From Gnetum montanum (lineage: Eukaryota > Streptophyta > Gnetopsida > Gnetales > Gnetaceae), in assembly GCA_015680685.1 (NCBI GenBank), contig MNCI01005943.1:363451-427450 (forward strand): a stretch of 64,000 nt of DNA. Reading direction: 5' to 3'. A program made the position numbers and the translations under genes. Position 1 is the stretch's first letter; each line of letters begins with the position of its first letter. The notes under the pieces are model-generated. The model searched no databases and was not told the DNA's origin. It saw only the letters and a program-made list of their open reading frames with translations. This document shows positions 11,580 to 24,473 of the stretch, in pieces.

Positions 11580-14500
11580 GCCACTCCAAGATAGGCCAAT
11601 TCTAGTAAGTTTTTCTTGCTTTTTGGCTATTTTTGCTTATTTTCCTAGCTAGGGTAGGGTTGTTTTTATTAGATGTACACTGAGGGAGTAGGTAGAATGC
11701 AATTTTGAAAAAATCCCACCTCATATTTTGGCTATTTTATGTAGATCTATGGTCATTTTTCTATTTGGTCTTGGTAGACTCGATTTTCAAAATTAGGTTT
11801 GTTGTTTTATGTGCTTTTTCTATTAATATTCGAGATGCAGTTATTTTTTCATATCTAGGCCTTAATAGCTATCAAAACTATATTTTGACAAAATAAAATC
11901 CCCTATTTTGATGGTTTTTACATGGGTTTAAGGTTTCATCACTGTTTTGGCTTTAATTCATGGTGAAACAAAATTAGGTTTTATGAATTTTATGTGTTTT
12001 TTAATGTTTTTGATGTAAAAAGAAAGCATAGTTATGAATTTTTAATTAAGAAAATGGCTAAATATGGTTGTAATATAAGGTTATGATTTTATATATTTTC
12101 ATTTAAGCTTTTTAATGGATATGGTCTCATTCAATTTGGATTTGAAACAACAAAGTTATGACCATTTTAGTTAGGTTATGCAATTGAATTTTTTGTGTCA
12201 TGATTCAAAATTTTATGTGAAGTTATAAATTTGTTTCCAAAGGAACAGTAGGGGTTTTGATTATTTTTTAGTTATGGCTATGTAGGACTTGGTATAAAAT
12301 TTCCAATGGAGCTAGAATCACTCTATTTGGACTTAAAATGAATTTTTGATGAATTTTTTTATCAAACTTATGAAAAAAGGGGTTTTTAGATGATGACTAG
12401 GTTACTACTTGAATTTTCATGTTTTATGTTAGAACAGTTGTAAGTTTTGGACTACATTGATTATTGTTGAAAAGCTCAATACTTTAGGATATTTTTTTGT
12501 GGTGGAATCATTGAAATCAGAGTTAAAAATAATTTTTTATGAATTTTTTTTACTATGGTCGTATGATTTAGGGCTTTTTTTTTTTTTTGTTGATAATCAA
12601 GTTGCTAGTTGGTTTGTGCTATTATTTTTTGTCAAATCCTCTAATAATTTTTAGAGTTTCTAGCATGGCTATGTAGCTCATGATTTCAAGCTTCCAACAA
12701 TGGTGGAATCATTGAATTCAGAGCCACGGTTAATTTTTTTTGAATTTTTCCATATAGTTGTGTGTGTAGAGGATTTTCTTGATTGTAATAATGTACCCCT
12801 TGGAAATGGGTAGCGTAAACATGCTTAGAAAGTTTTCTTGTAAATGGCCCATGCACTTGGGGATGCCAAAAAATGTTAATTATGTTCTAAGATGTTTCAT
12901 GAAAAATAAAAAAATATTTTGCTATTTTCAAGAAGCTTTTTCTATAATTGTTTTCTATGTTTTAAGGCTATTTTTCTTTTAATATGGTTTTAGTCTAAGG
13001 AATCAACTTTTGGCTATAATGCATAATGGCTATAATGGTTGTAATGATGTTGTTGTGGTATTCTTGAATAAATTTAGATGAACACCTTAGAGTTTTTTAC
13101 AAGGGCTAATTTCACCTATGATGTTAATTTGACAAGAAATCCTAAGTGGTTGTGATATTTTTGCTTCCCCATGCAAGGCCCTACTGAAGCCCATACTCAT
13201 CATAGTTGAGTTAGTGGGTGTCTTTTGTTGCATCAGCCACACTAAGGAAAACACCTCTTTGCCTAATATGACCTTGGAGAGGGGCTCTCTTTGGTTCCAT
13301 CTAGGGACAAGGGAATTCCTTGCCTACATCTTGCTGAACTTTAGTGTGATGCTATGGTCACACTTGTATATAGATGTGGTTGGGGTCATAGTGGAGACAC
13401 TTATGCCTTGGGCATCTAGTCTAATCACTAGGTTCATAACTAATAATTCATTATCTCAGGTAATATGGGAAGCAACAGACTTCATTGGCACATGCTCCCT
13501 TTTGGATATTTGTATTATGCTAGAGTATGATGGGTATAATGCTGACAATACACTGATGGTGATGCAAAGAGTCCAAAAATTATTTCAGAACTTACCTAGA
13601 ACCATATACTATCTATAGGGGTAAACATGGTTATTATAGTATTTTTATGTCTTTGGCTTTGTTGGTTTAGTTACCTTTTCTAACTTGTTAATTTTATGAA
13701 CTTCTTGCAGGTACATGATCAATGATCAAGGATTGATCACCAATGATCAAAGCTTGGCAGGAGATCAAATTACCTTAGATGTATTTACAAAGGGCCCCTA
13801 GATTAGATCTATTATGTATGAAAAATTAAAATTGAAATTTGATAAATATACTAAAGACCTTAACATTGTCTACATGAAGTGAGTGGGCAATAAGATGCTA
13901 CACAGTTGCTGGGTGGACCCCAAGGATCAGAGCTTTATAGTTGGGACCTCTACACAAGCCATGCCAAGAAAGAAGAAGAAAGGTAAACATAAGGGTTTTA
14001 ATGCCTAATGCTTTATGATTACTAAGGTTTTAAGTGTTATATTATTTTAACTAGTTGTTAGACATGTCTATGATGATGTTAAACATCTGTTGTTGCCTTG
14101 TAGGACCTTCCACCTCTGCCAACGTTATCCTATCAATTTTAGGATGTCATGAGAATACCTCCATCCTAAAATTTGATGAGGTGATACTAGCATAGGAGCA
14201 ATTGAGGGGATAGACATCTAGATACATCCAAGTAGACATTGAGCGTGCAGGTTTGCTTGATGTGTTCATGACACCTATCCCTTCCATTGATGTTGAAAAG
14301 ATGATGAATGTCATCAACACCTTCGATGAAGAAGCTAATTAATTTAGCACCACAATTCAAGGTGTGCCAATTACCATACCCATTGATGAGGGCACCTTTT
14401 ATAAATTTTTTGGTATTTCTACTAAGGGGGCAAAGGTTGCCACTAGAATAGAGAAGGAAGAAAGCCACCATGAGGAAATTTTGAAGTGGTTTGGTACTCG

Positions 14501-16833
14501 TAAGGGCCACTTCGAGCTTTCTGTGGATAGCTTCATGAACCTTGAGGTAAAGGAATCATATCCTCTATTCAGGTCTCATGTGTTTCCTAAACTATTATTA
14601 TAAAACAAGGTAATCAACATTGCATGGGATAGACCTTTAAGAAGGTCCTAATGGAGGGTACTAGATTCAACTAGGTAGCTTCCTTGGCTATTGGGCTTTA
14701 GGAGGAGATTCTCAAACTCTACGATGATACCTTTACCATAATCCATGTGCACATTCCATTCTTTGTAAGTTATTTGAAGAGGTTTGCAAAGTTCCTGTTG
14801 GAGTGGAGGAATGAGAGATGGGTCGCCCAAGACCCAGACTAGCTTTTTAGGCCTTAGATAAAGCACATCTATCCAATCATGTAGGTCTAGAACCCACTAG
14901 ATGAGATGGATGATTCACTATCTATTACCACAAAGCATCTTAGTGGTAGGTAGTATGAATCCCCTGAAAGCATGAGGGAAGAGCCCCTCACAATTCTAGT
15001 GAGCATCTTGATGGCTCAAAGGTTATGTAGAGAGATTGAAGGGGCAACCAAGACTAGGCTTAAGAGGCCCTTAGAGGAAGCACCACTAGTGTCAGAGCAA
15101 TCCATATAGAAGAACCTTAAGTTTAATCTTAAAACATCACATCAGGTGGTCACAGGTATGTTTTATCTATATTTTTGTTATTTTATGTTTTAAGACTTAT
15201 GGCTATGTTATGGTTTCATATGCTAATATGCTTTGATGTGTTATGTTTGTAGACAAGTGTGGGGACATGGCAATCCAAGCTACCATAGAGGAGGAAGCGC
15301 ATAGGCATGCAACTATTGTAGTAAAGGAAGAGCAAAGGCACTCTTATAGCATCATTAGGTTGAAGGATTAGCTAACATAGATATAGATGATCTAGATGCC
15401 TTTTTTAGTGAGGTAGTGCCAGATACATCCTCCATTATCATCGCCAAGGAGAGAGAGGAGGAGTGATGTATGCACATGTCTTAATGCTTCTTGTTGTATC
15501 CTATGGTTTTTAGCTTGGTTTTTATTCTAACCATACGATGATTGTTATGATTATAATAGGTCCTGAGGCAATAGTGAGGGTCGCTACTCCTATGCTTCAT
15601 GTGAAACCATGGATGGAGGTCCTCGACAAGATGGAGTTCATGCATGGGATGGCCAAGGACATCATCAACCAATTGCAACAAGTTGCATCCAAGATAGGTA
15701 AGAACTTTATTTTCTATGCCTCAATCATTCTCACTATGTTATAGGTTATGTTTATGTTATGGCTATCTTAGGTTGTAAACTATGTTTTTCGGTTGTATCT
15801 CATGGTTGTGTGTCATCTACAGTGCCATTTTTGGAGTGGAGCCCCAGTCGAGACATGGAGATTGACTCTTTGCCAAAGCTTTCCTTTGATGTATAGAGTG
15901 TACCCTTGAAGTTGTACACAACTGCTACTGATCTAGCAATGTCATGTACAAAAACTTCATAAGAGATAGAGATGTCCAATGAATCCCTATGGGAGAAGGT
16001 TGTGGCCTTGAGGGAGGAGACCCAACAATAGGTAGAGGTGATTAGGAATCACTAGGAAAGAAAGGCCTTTATGGATGCTTAAGTAGCTAACCTAGAGAAT
16101 TTGTGGACTAGGGAGATCACGTGGGCCCACCACTAGCATACCATCTAGGACAAGGTGGAATTATCATGGGAGATGGTAGAGTAGCTGATGTAGATGGATC
16201 TCATTTTTCAAAAGGCCAAAGATTGGAAAGATCATTGCACATCGGTTCGAGAGTGGAGTAAGACATAAAAGGACTATAAATGATAGTATAAGGCTGATAG
16301 GAAGGCCTATTTAAAGTGGCTAAAAGAGGATTCAATTGAACAACGTAAAAGAGAGCTATTCATTTAGGGGATTCAGGTGGAGAATGCCTACCAAATCTTT
16401 GAAAGCATTCTCATGATGGAGAAATCCCCTACTCAGATCACCACTATTGTAGGTGAGGCTTTTATGGCTACCATCACTCAGGAACTACCTACTTGGATCA
16501 TAGTGGATAGGACTAGCATCCTCATAGGTGTTGATTTTATGGATATTGACTGGGCCAACATGATGGAGGAACAAATTATCCATTGTTTGGAGAATGGCTT
16601 TTAGCATCTACTCTTGGAAGTTATAGAGCTAAATTCCCCACAGGGTTGATATATTTTTTTTTTGTTTTTGATTTTGTTTAAGTTATAGTTTTTTTTGTTA
16701 GTTATTGATTGGCTATTGTGTTGTTATATTTTAGGCATCAAGATATATTAATGATCCTAGTGGTGAGGGTGGGGATGATCCATCACTTTCTCCTTTGAAT
16801 GATCCCAACATCCTCTATCTACCCATTTTAGTT
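11577..16833 (+). pseudogene. Opposite-strand multi-exon gene inside G1 (unknown family), broken
   Basis: Approximate exons are: a short first exon at 11577, then 13150-13620, 13711-13982, 14104-15155, 15253-15467, 15560-15697, 15823-16645 and from 16735. Several borders are canonical (TTGCAG before 13711; CACAG then GTATG at 15155; GATAG then GTAAG at 15697; CTACAG before 15823). Landmark segments include WFHLGTREFLAYIL, YNADNTLMVMQRVQKLFQ, IPIDEGTFYKFFG and LDKMEFMHGMAKDI. The last large exon is Glu/Lys-rich and probably coiled coil. Each segment has a counterpart in the same order in G2 (41785-46757, - strand). Stops are scattered. I do not recognise a known domain. Extra frames, some antisense, are known in Tat elements, usually near the 3' LTR; between protease and reverse transcriptase is unusual. 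A captured host gene is an alternative. Confidence 0.65.
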
Positions 16834-17489
16834 TGTTGGCTACACAATTTTGTCATTTTGTTGATGGCTAATATTATCCAAGACTATGTTGTAGATGATT
16901 ACCATTATTTTTTGAACATTTTGACACATAGTGTGACCATGGTTATGTATGTTATAAACATTTTAAATTTTGGTTTCAGTTTTTTGGCTATATATGGTTC
17001 TAGTGTTATGGATTCATAGTATTATAAACATTGTAAATGACTAAGTTGATGATCTTGGCTATAAGGTTAAATGGCTAAATGATGTGATTGTAGGTAAAAG
17101 AGATACTTGCCAATTTTAGGCCATAGTGGGCATAGGTTGTTTAAGCATTTTTATAGTTTAAGGACATGGTGGGCCATATTACATTGCCAATTTTAGGCCA
17201 TGGTAGGCTATCATTGAAAAGAAACTCATATTTTTTTGGTGATTTTATGTTTTTAAAATTTTTATTGGTTTTATAGTTTATATCATGCTAAACAAGGAAA
17301 AATAAAGAAAGAAAAGGCCAATATAAATTGAAATGTAAATAAACGTAAGTCTTTAAGTTATATGCATAAAAAGAAGAATAAACATAGAAAAGGTACAATT
17401 GGTCAACAAAGAGAATTTTGGCTAAATGGCTACTGTACATGTGGTTACATGATCATAAGGGCACAACGTGGAAGGATCAATGATGCACA
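16834..17489. other. Non-coding junction between opposite-strand gene and gag-protease in G1
   Basis: The two genes are transcribed toward each other here. AT-rich sequence with repeated TTTTAGGCCATGGTAGGC-like words is seen. G2 has similar words at about 41220-41290. No reading frame is recognised. Confidence 0.5.
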
Positions 17490-20400
17490 TTAATTGTGTA
17501 GACTCTTCCTAATCTTTGAAAGAATAGGAAATGGATAAGGCCTATTCTGCATGAGCTTGTATTCCCCATCCCCTTCAGTAATGATCTTGAAGGAAAGATC
17601 TTCCCACAATGTGTTCTATCACTCATTATTATCACTTTTGGCTTCCTATGCTCTCTCAGACTCTTGGAATTCATTGTTAGGAGTTTCCTTGTGAATTTCC
17701 ACTTTAAACCCCTATTTTATGTCCATGTTGTTAATAGCTAGGGGAATCACGTTATCACTATGAATGGTGATTTCATCTCCCTCATAAGGAAGATGGATCT
17801 CTTAGTGGTTAGGTGAAGACTTGACCCGTAACTAAGCCAACCAGGGTATTCCTAGGATAAGGTTAAACCTAGGTGTCTCCTCTACTACTAAGAAGTTGGT
17901 GGTTATGGGGAATTGATCCCTAGCCATAAAGTCCAAGGAGATAGACCCCTTGATAGCAACCCTTAACCCATTGAAATATTTGAGAGCTATAGTTTTTGTA
18001 TGTTGTATTTTCTCAGTTAAGCCTAGGCACTCAACAATGATGCATGGGATAATGTTAGTTGTGGCACCATTGCCAACATGCACTCAATGCATCTTAAACT
18101 ACCCCACCCGAATCATGATGAAAAGCGAAGCCCTAGTTACCTTGGCATTTTAGGGATTGGTCTTAACATCATTATCATTAAAAACTAGTGATGTTGACTT
18201 ATTTTCCCTTAGTGAGAAAGGAACCATTATTGCATGGATGGATTTCTCATTAGCAGGGATGTCCTTGCTAACAAGGATAGAAGTCAACATTTTGACTAGC
18301 ATCTCATGATGTGTAGCATAAGTCATGATCAAGTCATACAAGCTTAGAGTTATGTTCTTTTGCTTGATAGGATACTTGATTTGTTCCATCACACTAAGGA
18401 AGTTCTTGTCATTGGCCATGGGCTTGTCACCCTGGTTATGCTTTACTTCTTCTGTGCACCCCAAAATGTGAACTTCAACCTTAGGTTGTCATTGTTGGGA
18501 TCCCTTCTCTTTCTTCTAGTTTTGTATTTTAAGATTCTCTTGTGGTTTGCTGGTTTAGGTGGATGGGTAGATGAGGTTATGGCATAGATGGTATGGGAAT
18601 AGGTTTTAGTGAGACCACTTTCTTTTGTGCCTCTCCTATCATCCTTTATTGTTAGGATTTTGTTATGCTTCTTCCTTTGCTTGGTCGAAGCCTTTTGGTT
18701 GTCAATTATTTGTTGTGAGGAAGAGGCTATAACATTCGCCACCATTGGAGGTCATTGTATGGTTATTTCAGTTGGTTGGGTTGTTGTTGGTTGAGTCATA
18801 TTGGGCTTGGGCATCTTGATGACAAAAGGCTTCCTTGGAGGCGTTCAAGATGGTACTCTCATGAAAAAAGGGGATCCTAAGTTGATGGAAGCTAAAGAAG
18901 CCCTTTCATCATGAGGGGGTATTTAGATCACAAATGGTTGCCTCATTGGTCTTTGATTGTCATTGATGTTGAACACCCATATAATGTAGGGGTTGTTATT
19001 AGCATTCAATGGGTTCTTATACACTTGCATCAACTAGTTTTGCAGTCAGATTGAGTTGGAGACATCTAGAACCAACTCTCCCCTATCTATCATTTTCTAT
19101 AGATCATCCTTCAATGTGAGGTAGAAGTCTATGTCATGCCCAGGAAGTTGGTGATAGTGGTAAAAGTGGTCTAGCTTAAAGTACCTACGTAATTGAGGGT
19201 CATCCTTCGTCGCTTAAGTGGGATCTTTGGCTATTTCACAAAGCCACTCATGCTTCCTTCAAGTAGCTTTGGTCATTTTCTTGTACTATATATGCCAACT
19301 CTTCAATAGTTAATCCAATAGTTAGGATGGCTTCAAAGGTAAGCTAGTGTATTTTTTCTTGTTCTTCCTCTCAATGTTTGACCTAGGAATAGTCAATGTA
19401 CTAGCCCTAGAGATTGATGGTTGGTTGTCTTGGTTGTTAGTAGGGGATTTGGCTGCATTGGCCTTTGGCCCCTAGTTAGTAGTTTTAGTCTCTTTGGTTA
19501 CAATCACTATAGCTACATTGTTTTGTTTACCCCTCTCTTTATTACTCTTTGTGTGTTAATTTTTGTATGCTATGTAGGTAGGGTCATGGCTAACCTCTAT
19601 AGTGTCATCTATGTTCTTTGTTTGGGAGAATGCTTGACTAAGGGACCATGGATCAAGGTAGTAAAATTTTTCCCTTGAATATAGCCAAAAGATGTGTTTC
19701 AGCTATAGGTTTCGATATCTCATTGAGCAAATTGTCCTATCATTGGATGAAATTTTTCACTAACTCGAGGGACCCTTGCTTGACCTTCATGAGTTGGTCA
19801 AGCATAGTGTTAGTCTTCAAGTTTTACTTGAAGCAATTAATGAACTGTGCTATCAAGTCATTGAGAGAGGATATAGATCCCCTTAGTAAGGCACGGTACT
19901 AGTTAAGTGCTTTATCTGTCAAACACATAGGGAAGATCCTCATTTTGATGTGTGGCCATGGTTACAATAGAAAACATTTAGAGTGAAAAGTAATAAGATG
20001 AGTGTTGGGATTGCCTTCTTCATTGTATTTTCTAAATTAAGGGATGGGAACACCAGGAGGAAGTGTCAAGGGTAGGATCATAAGATTGATGGGATCATTT
20101 TGGTAGAAGTCCATGCTATTGATGCTTTGAGATGTAAAGGCTTTAAGCCTTTTCAACTTCTTTATTATGTCCTAAATCATTTGGAAATCCTAATCTAGGA
20201 TCTATGGTGCTCCTATCAGTTGTGGGGTTTGTACAAATGGTTGTGGTATATGTTGGAAGGCTTGTGGCCTTACTATCTATTGTTGCATAGAGGGGAGAGG
20301 TTGCGTTATGGTTGTAGTAGGTGGTCCAAACAAGGAGAAAGATGTCTATGTTGGTATTTGGGAAACAAACAAAATAAAGGGGGTATGTGACCCCTGGGTT

Positions 20401-21120
20401 GATTGGGGTCCTATGGTGGATCCCACATGGATGGTTAGTGGGTTTGTGGTGGTGAAAATAGCCATCAATGACCACATAGATCAAGGTTGTGTGGCTAAAG
20501 ACATAGAATGATGATACATTGTTGGCTATAGCACTGACTAGTTTTGGTGTGCAACTATGATTGGTGTGGCCTTGAACATGGTTAGGTAAGGAGGGGTAGA
20601 GGACTGCAACACTTGGCCCATGGAGGAGACGAAGGGGGGTAGAGGAAGGCACTATGGCCTTGAGGGTTGTTTGTTGGAACAACATGCTTAGGATGTTTTC
20701 AGGGTTAGATTTCATCTTAAATTCATCCTCCTCCTTCTCTTAGTGCTCAGCCGAGCTAACCTTCTTTGCCTCTCCACCCATCTTAATCAACTAAGATAGG
20801 ATGCAAGCATAGGTTTTGGTAAGGGGTATTTGATCATATAATGAAGGAATATACTCCCCATCCCAATGTATGAACTCTTATTCCCTTCTAGCTTTTGCTT
20901 TCATGCAAGGAATCGACAAGCCAACTTGGATTTTGACACAAATGTAGTTGTAGTGATCTTCATTTATCACAAAAAATTTGGGACTTTGCCCCCTAAGCCT
21001 CAAGGAATGTGAGTGTTCAGCCATCACAAGGTCTTTGTGGTCATAGATCCTCATAGCATACTATTCAAACATGTCATTAGTAAAGTTGAATGGCAAGACA
21101 ATTGATTTGCCAAATGACAT
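17490..21120 (-). pseudogene. G1 gag-protease frame, broken
   Basis: The frame begins with an ATG at 21120 (ATGTCATTT, as in G2 at 37261) and ends with a TAA at 17490-17492 after IRKSLHN. Near 19.7-19.6 kb it carries FYYLDPWSLSQAF, matching the end of the G2 gag domain. Protease is at 18083-17832 (NIIPCIIVECLGL, then FNLILGIPWLA). The usual active-site Asp is lost: the motif reads VGNG. A Pro/Thr/His-rich linker (about 20143-20715) matches a similar linker in G2. No CCHC knuckle was seen. Stops such as TAG stand where G2 keeps CAA. The frame ends in a stop well before pol, so pol would have to be expressed separately or by splicing across the spacer. Confidence 0.8.
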
Positions 21121-21646
21121 GATGGAAAAATGCTAAAAGAAAATAGGCTAACAAGGTTATAAAATGTCAAATAAAAATGCAAATTCTAGAAAGTGGAATT
21201 CAAAATGACTAAGAGAAGTAAAAATAGCTAAAAATAGACTACTTATTATAAATAGTAAGCAGGGGTTAAGGGAGGTACATCCCTTTGCTAAAAATGAAAA
21301 GTTGGAAATATGGTTCCAAACTTCACCAATGCTAGGCTTCCTAGCTACACCTACACTAGGTGCAATAGGGGGAAAGGAAAGGGGTGTGAGATTAGTGGGA
21401 TCTCACATCTTCCTAACCAAAATTGGAAAAGAGGAAGGGGGAGGGGGATGTGGGTGGGTGTGGTGGGGATGATTGGAAACCAAAGTGGAAAGTTGGTGTT
21501 TTCCCCTAGAAAATGGGTTTGGTGGGCTTCTAATTTTTTGAGCTAGAAAAGAAGCTGAATGAGGGTTTAGTTGACTTTTAAAAGCTTGGTAGCTTTCAAA
21601 AGGGCTAAAACTACCAATGTTGCAAACTAAGAGTATTTTGGTAGCC

Positions 21647-21978
21647 NNNNNNNNNNNNNNNNNNNNNNNNNNNNNNNNNNNNNNNNNNNNNNNNNNNNNN
21701 NNNNNNNNNNNNNNNNNNNNNNNNNNNNNNNNNNNNNNNNNNNNNNNNNNNNNNNNNNNNNNNNNNNNNNNNNNNNNNNNNNNNNNNNNNNNNNNNNNNN
21801 NNNNNNNNNNNNNNNNNNNNNNNNNNNNNNNNNNNNNNNNNNNNNNNNNNNNNNNNNNNNNNNNNNNNNNNNNNNNNNNNNNNNNNNNNNNNNNNNNNNN
21901 NNNNNNNNNNNNNNNNNNNNNNNNNNNNNNNNNNNNNNNNNNNNNNNNNNNNNNNNNNNNNNNNNNNNNNNNNNNNNN
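21647..21978. other. Assembly gap (332 N)
   Basis: A run of N. The G-rich sequence just before it (near 21450, GGTGGGGATGATTGG) resembles the sequence just after it (GGTAGGGATGTTGG), so the gap may hide a local repeat. Any reading frame crossing it is meaningless. Confidence 0.95.
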
Positions 21979-23164
21979 GGGGGAGGTGTGGTAGGGATGT
22001 TGGGAAGAAAATGTATTAGAAGATCAATGCTAGCTTTGGAAATTTATAGCAACTGCTATAAAATTTTTCAAATCCAAACACCTACCACTCACACACTAGG
22101 TTTTGAGAGTAGAGGGGGAGCAGATAGGGATGGACTACAACATTGATTGTAAGGTAGATTTAAAGGTTTTGGCTATATAATGGAGGTTATAGCTTCAATG
22201 TCAACATTGGCTATGAGAAAACAAATTTTTTATACAAAAATCGGGTAGAGACCCTCCTTCTAGCACTAGAAAACTATTGCAACCAAAAACTTCGATTATT
22301 GGAAAATCAAAAATTTTAGTGTAGCACCTTTAACCTTGAACCCACAGAGCCTCTAAAAAAGAATGGAATTCAAGGTGCTTTGGACAGTCTAGTAGATCAC
22401 CTAAGGACTTATGAAATGCAAAATGAATATTGCAAAGAAAAATGCAAATCTAGAGATTGAGAAGAAAATAGAAATTTCACACAAACTAAAAATTTATTGA
22501 AAGACTAAAGAATGAGTTCAGGAGATGTGTATAAATGTTGCCCATGGGAGAGAAAAGGGGGTTCACTTGGATGGGGGTTCAGAGCCTGTTGAAGCTAATA
22601 TGATCCACTTCATAATCGAGATGCTTAGCCACTCTTGATGTTATCAAACCTTCTTTGTTACTACTTCAAGGCTACAATGTTGGTTACTATTGGAGGGTTG
22701 AGAAAATGTGAGGGATTTGGCTACCAAATTATTCCACACTATGAGGAGTGCAATGTAGAAATCAGAAACCCACAAATCTTAGGGGAGGTAACAAGGCTAT
22801 AGGGGTTCCATGCTAGGAGGCTCCAAGAAGCTATGTTTTTCAAATTTTTCAAGAGCTCTTGAATGCCAAAAATTCTATAATGCTCAAAAGTTCCAAAGTG
22901 TGAAACTTGAAAATGGTGTTGGGGCTTTGGTTTTATAATTTTTTGGCCATGAAATTGACTACAAATTGGCTACAATTCGACTATAATGTGGCTGCGAATT
23001 GACTATAATTTTGCTATAAATTTCTGCCACATATAGGTGAAATGGGTATCCAAATTTGGGGGTTACCATATATAGTAATTGAAAAACCTTCATGGCCATT
23101 CCATTTACTATAAATAGTAATGGGGGCACACCATCTATAGTAGAGGCAGATCTTCTACACTAGA

Positions 23165-23375
23165 CCTTCAACCTTCCATGCTAGCATGTAGGATCAATGT
23201 TGAAGTGCATGAAGTGTTAAAAATTGGTCTTTGTGGCTTCTACATTGGGTGCATAGTTTCTATGTTGGGCATTCAATCTCCACATTGGAGGTGAAGTCTC
23301 CATGCTGAGGTCTACCCTTCCATGTTGAAAGTAGGTGACCCACATTCCTTCATGCTAGTGGTAGGTGAGATCTAC
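23165..23375 (-). repeat. Tandem half-sites in the G1 LTR region
   Basis: Variants of the G1 half-site (CTACATTGG, CTATGTTGG, CCACATTGG, CCATGCTGAGG, CCATGTTGA, CATGCTAG) follow each other at about 19-25 bp. They are the same words as in the G1 internal array, but arranged head to tail. Compare the 23-bp repeats in the G2 LTR. Confidence 0.5.
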
Positions 23376-23415
23376 CCCCTGTAGGTATTTCCAACATAGA
23401 AAAGTATATTAAACA

Positions 23416-23440
23416 CCCCCCCCCCCCAAAANCCCCCCCC
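23416..23440. other. C homopolymer runs with an unresolved base
   Basis: About 12 C, AAAA, one N at 23432, then 8 C. The N and the extreme composition suggest a sequencing or joining problem rather than biology. Confidence 0.7.
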
Positions 23441-23929
23441 ATAAAATCCATCAAATTGTCATTATTGGCATCCCAAAAGGCATTTTTGACCTTTCTCCCA
23501 AGCTCACATATAGACATTAGGTGACTCTTTTCACTTGAGGAATGACCCTTTGACCACTTATGAGGTATTTTTTAGCATCAAAAGTATGAAATATGTGAGA
23601 TTTCCCCTCATGGGTTACAATATTTACATTTAAAATGAATTTTTTTGTCAAGTTTCATGGGATAGGTTACAATGGTTATAACATGTAAATTTGGTGGTGT
23701 TTCATCTATTTAACCCAAAATTGACTACATATCATGCCTATGGCTTCTCCATTTATAACCTAACTCTCCAAAGATTCAATTCCACCCTTTGAATGCATAT
23801 TTTGTTAACAATTGAGCTTATTTTATCAATTACATTTCACTCATGTTTTTCATTTATCATTTATAGTTTGGCCCTCCATAAGAGATAAACATTTTGGAAT
23901 GCATCAATAAAGCATTTTTGTTATTCAAG
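23441..23929. other. AT-rich stretch, nothing recognised
   Basis: It lies between G1 and the 177-bp tandem array. No frame, LTR end or transposon signature is visible. Confidence 0.5.
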
Positions 23930-24473
23930 AAAGGATTTAGAAACTTTTTCTCATATCGTAGACTCTTATTTTTTTTATTTATCATTCTTTTATTCACATT
24001 CCAAACTTAAATTTTATTCTATCTCTTATATCACATTTCATGCTTAGTTAAATTTTCAAAATTTTTATTCTTAGTCATTTTCCCATGTAAAAATCTCATT
24101 CTTTAGGGAGGGATTCAAGATCATTCTCTCTATACAATAATATTAATATTTCAATATTTTACATCCTATTATATAAGTTTATACTTATTTTTTTATTCAA
24201 TCTCTTATATTTTATTCCATAGTTAAATTTTCAACATTTTTATAGTTAGTCATTTCTTGACATAAAAATCTCATTATTTAGTGAGGGATCTAATATCCTT
24301 ATCTCTACATAATAATATTAATATTCCAACATTTTATGTTATTTTATATAATTTTTATACTTATTTTTTATTCCATCTCTCACATTTCATTCCATACTTA
24401 GATAAATTTTCAACATTTTTATACTTAGTCATTTTTCAACATAAAAACTCCATTGTTTATTGGTGGAACCAAG
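23930..24473 (+). repeat. AT-rich tandem repeat, about 177 bp, split by element B
   Basis: About three units can be anchored on words like GGGATTCAAGATCATTCTC at about 23936, 24111, 24286 and 24465, steps of about 175-179. Each unit carries TTTTATTCNATCTCT and AATAATATTAATATT. The array resumes directly after element B at 30206. Joining the two sides through one CCAAG gives GGAACCAAG followed by ATCCTTCCC, the expected unit sequence. Confidence 0.8.
24469..24473. other. Target-site duplication of B, left copy
   Basis: CCAAG, identical to 30201-30205 on the other side of the element. A five-base duplication is the normal mark of LTR-element integration. Confidence 0.85.

Larger units (their letters stand above)
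5085..23396 (-). mobile_element. G1: giant Tat-like Ty3/gypsy element, interrupted by A
   Basis: Reading from right to left: LTR/leader region (about 23.4-21.1 kb), gag-protease frame (21120-17490), spacer with an opposite-strand spliced gene (about 16.8-11.6 kb), a ~189-bp periodic array (11.4-8.15 kb), then pol (7471-5085). Pol is cut by element A just before integrase, so integrase and the 3' LTR should lie beyond A, outside the window. The second, archaeal-type RNase H next to integrase in relative G2 and the absence of a chromodomain point to the Tat branch. The left limit is certain; the right limit is an estimate. Confidence 0.8.
21121..23396 (-). repeat. G1 leader and probable 5' LTR, with assembly gap
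   Basis: This stretch precedes gag, so it should hold leader, primer site and 5' LTR. GTGCTAGAAGGAGGG (reverse complement near 22250) is shared with the G2 5' LTR near 36810. Other sequence has drifted beyond easy alignment, and the second G1 LTR is outside the window, so the ends cannot be fixed. A candidate LTR start is TGTTGGAAATACC at 23396 (complement strand). No gene is seen. Confidence 0.4.

Noticed and set aside
20143-20715. 190-codon - strand frame as a separate gene
   Set aside because: It is the Pro/Thr/His-rich linker inside the G1 gag-protease frame, with a counterpart in G2.
21617-21994. Reading frame of 125 codons
   Set aside because: It runs through the 332-base gap of N and has no real sequence.
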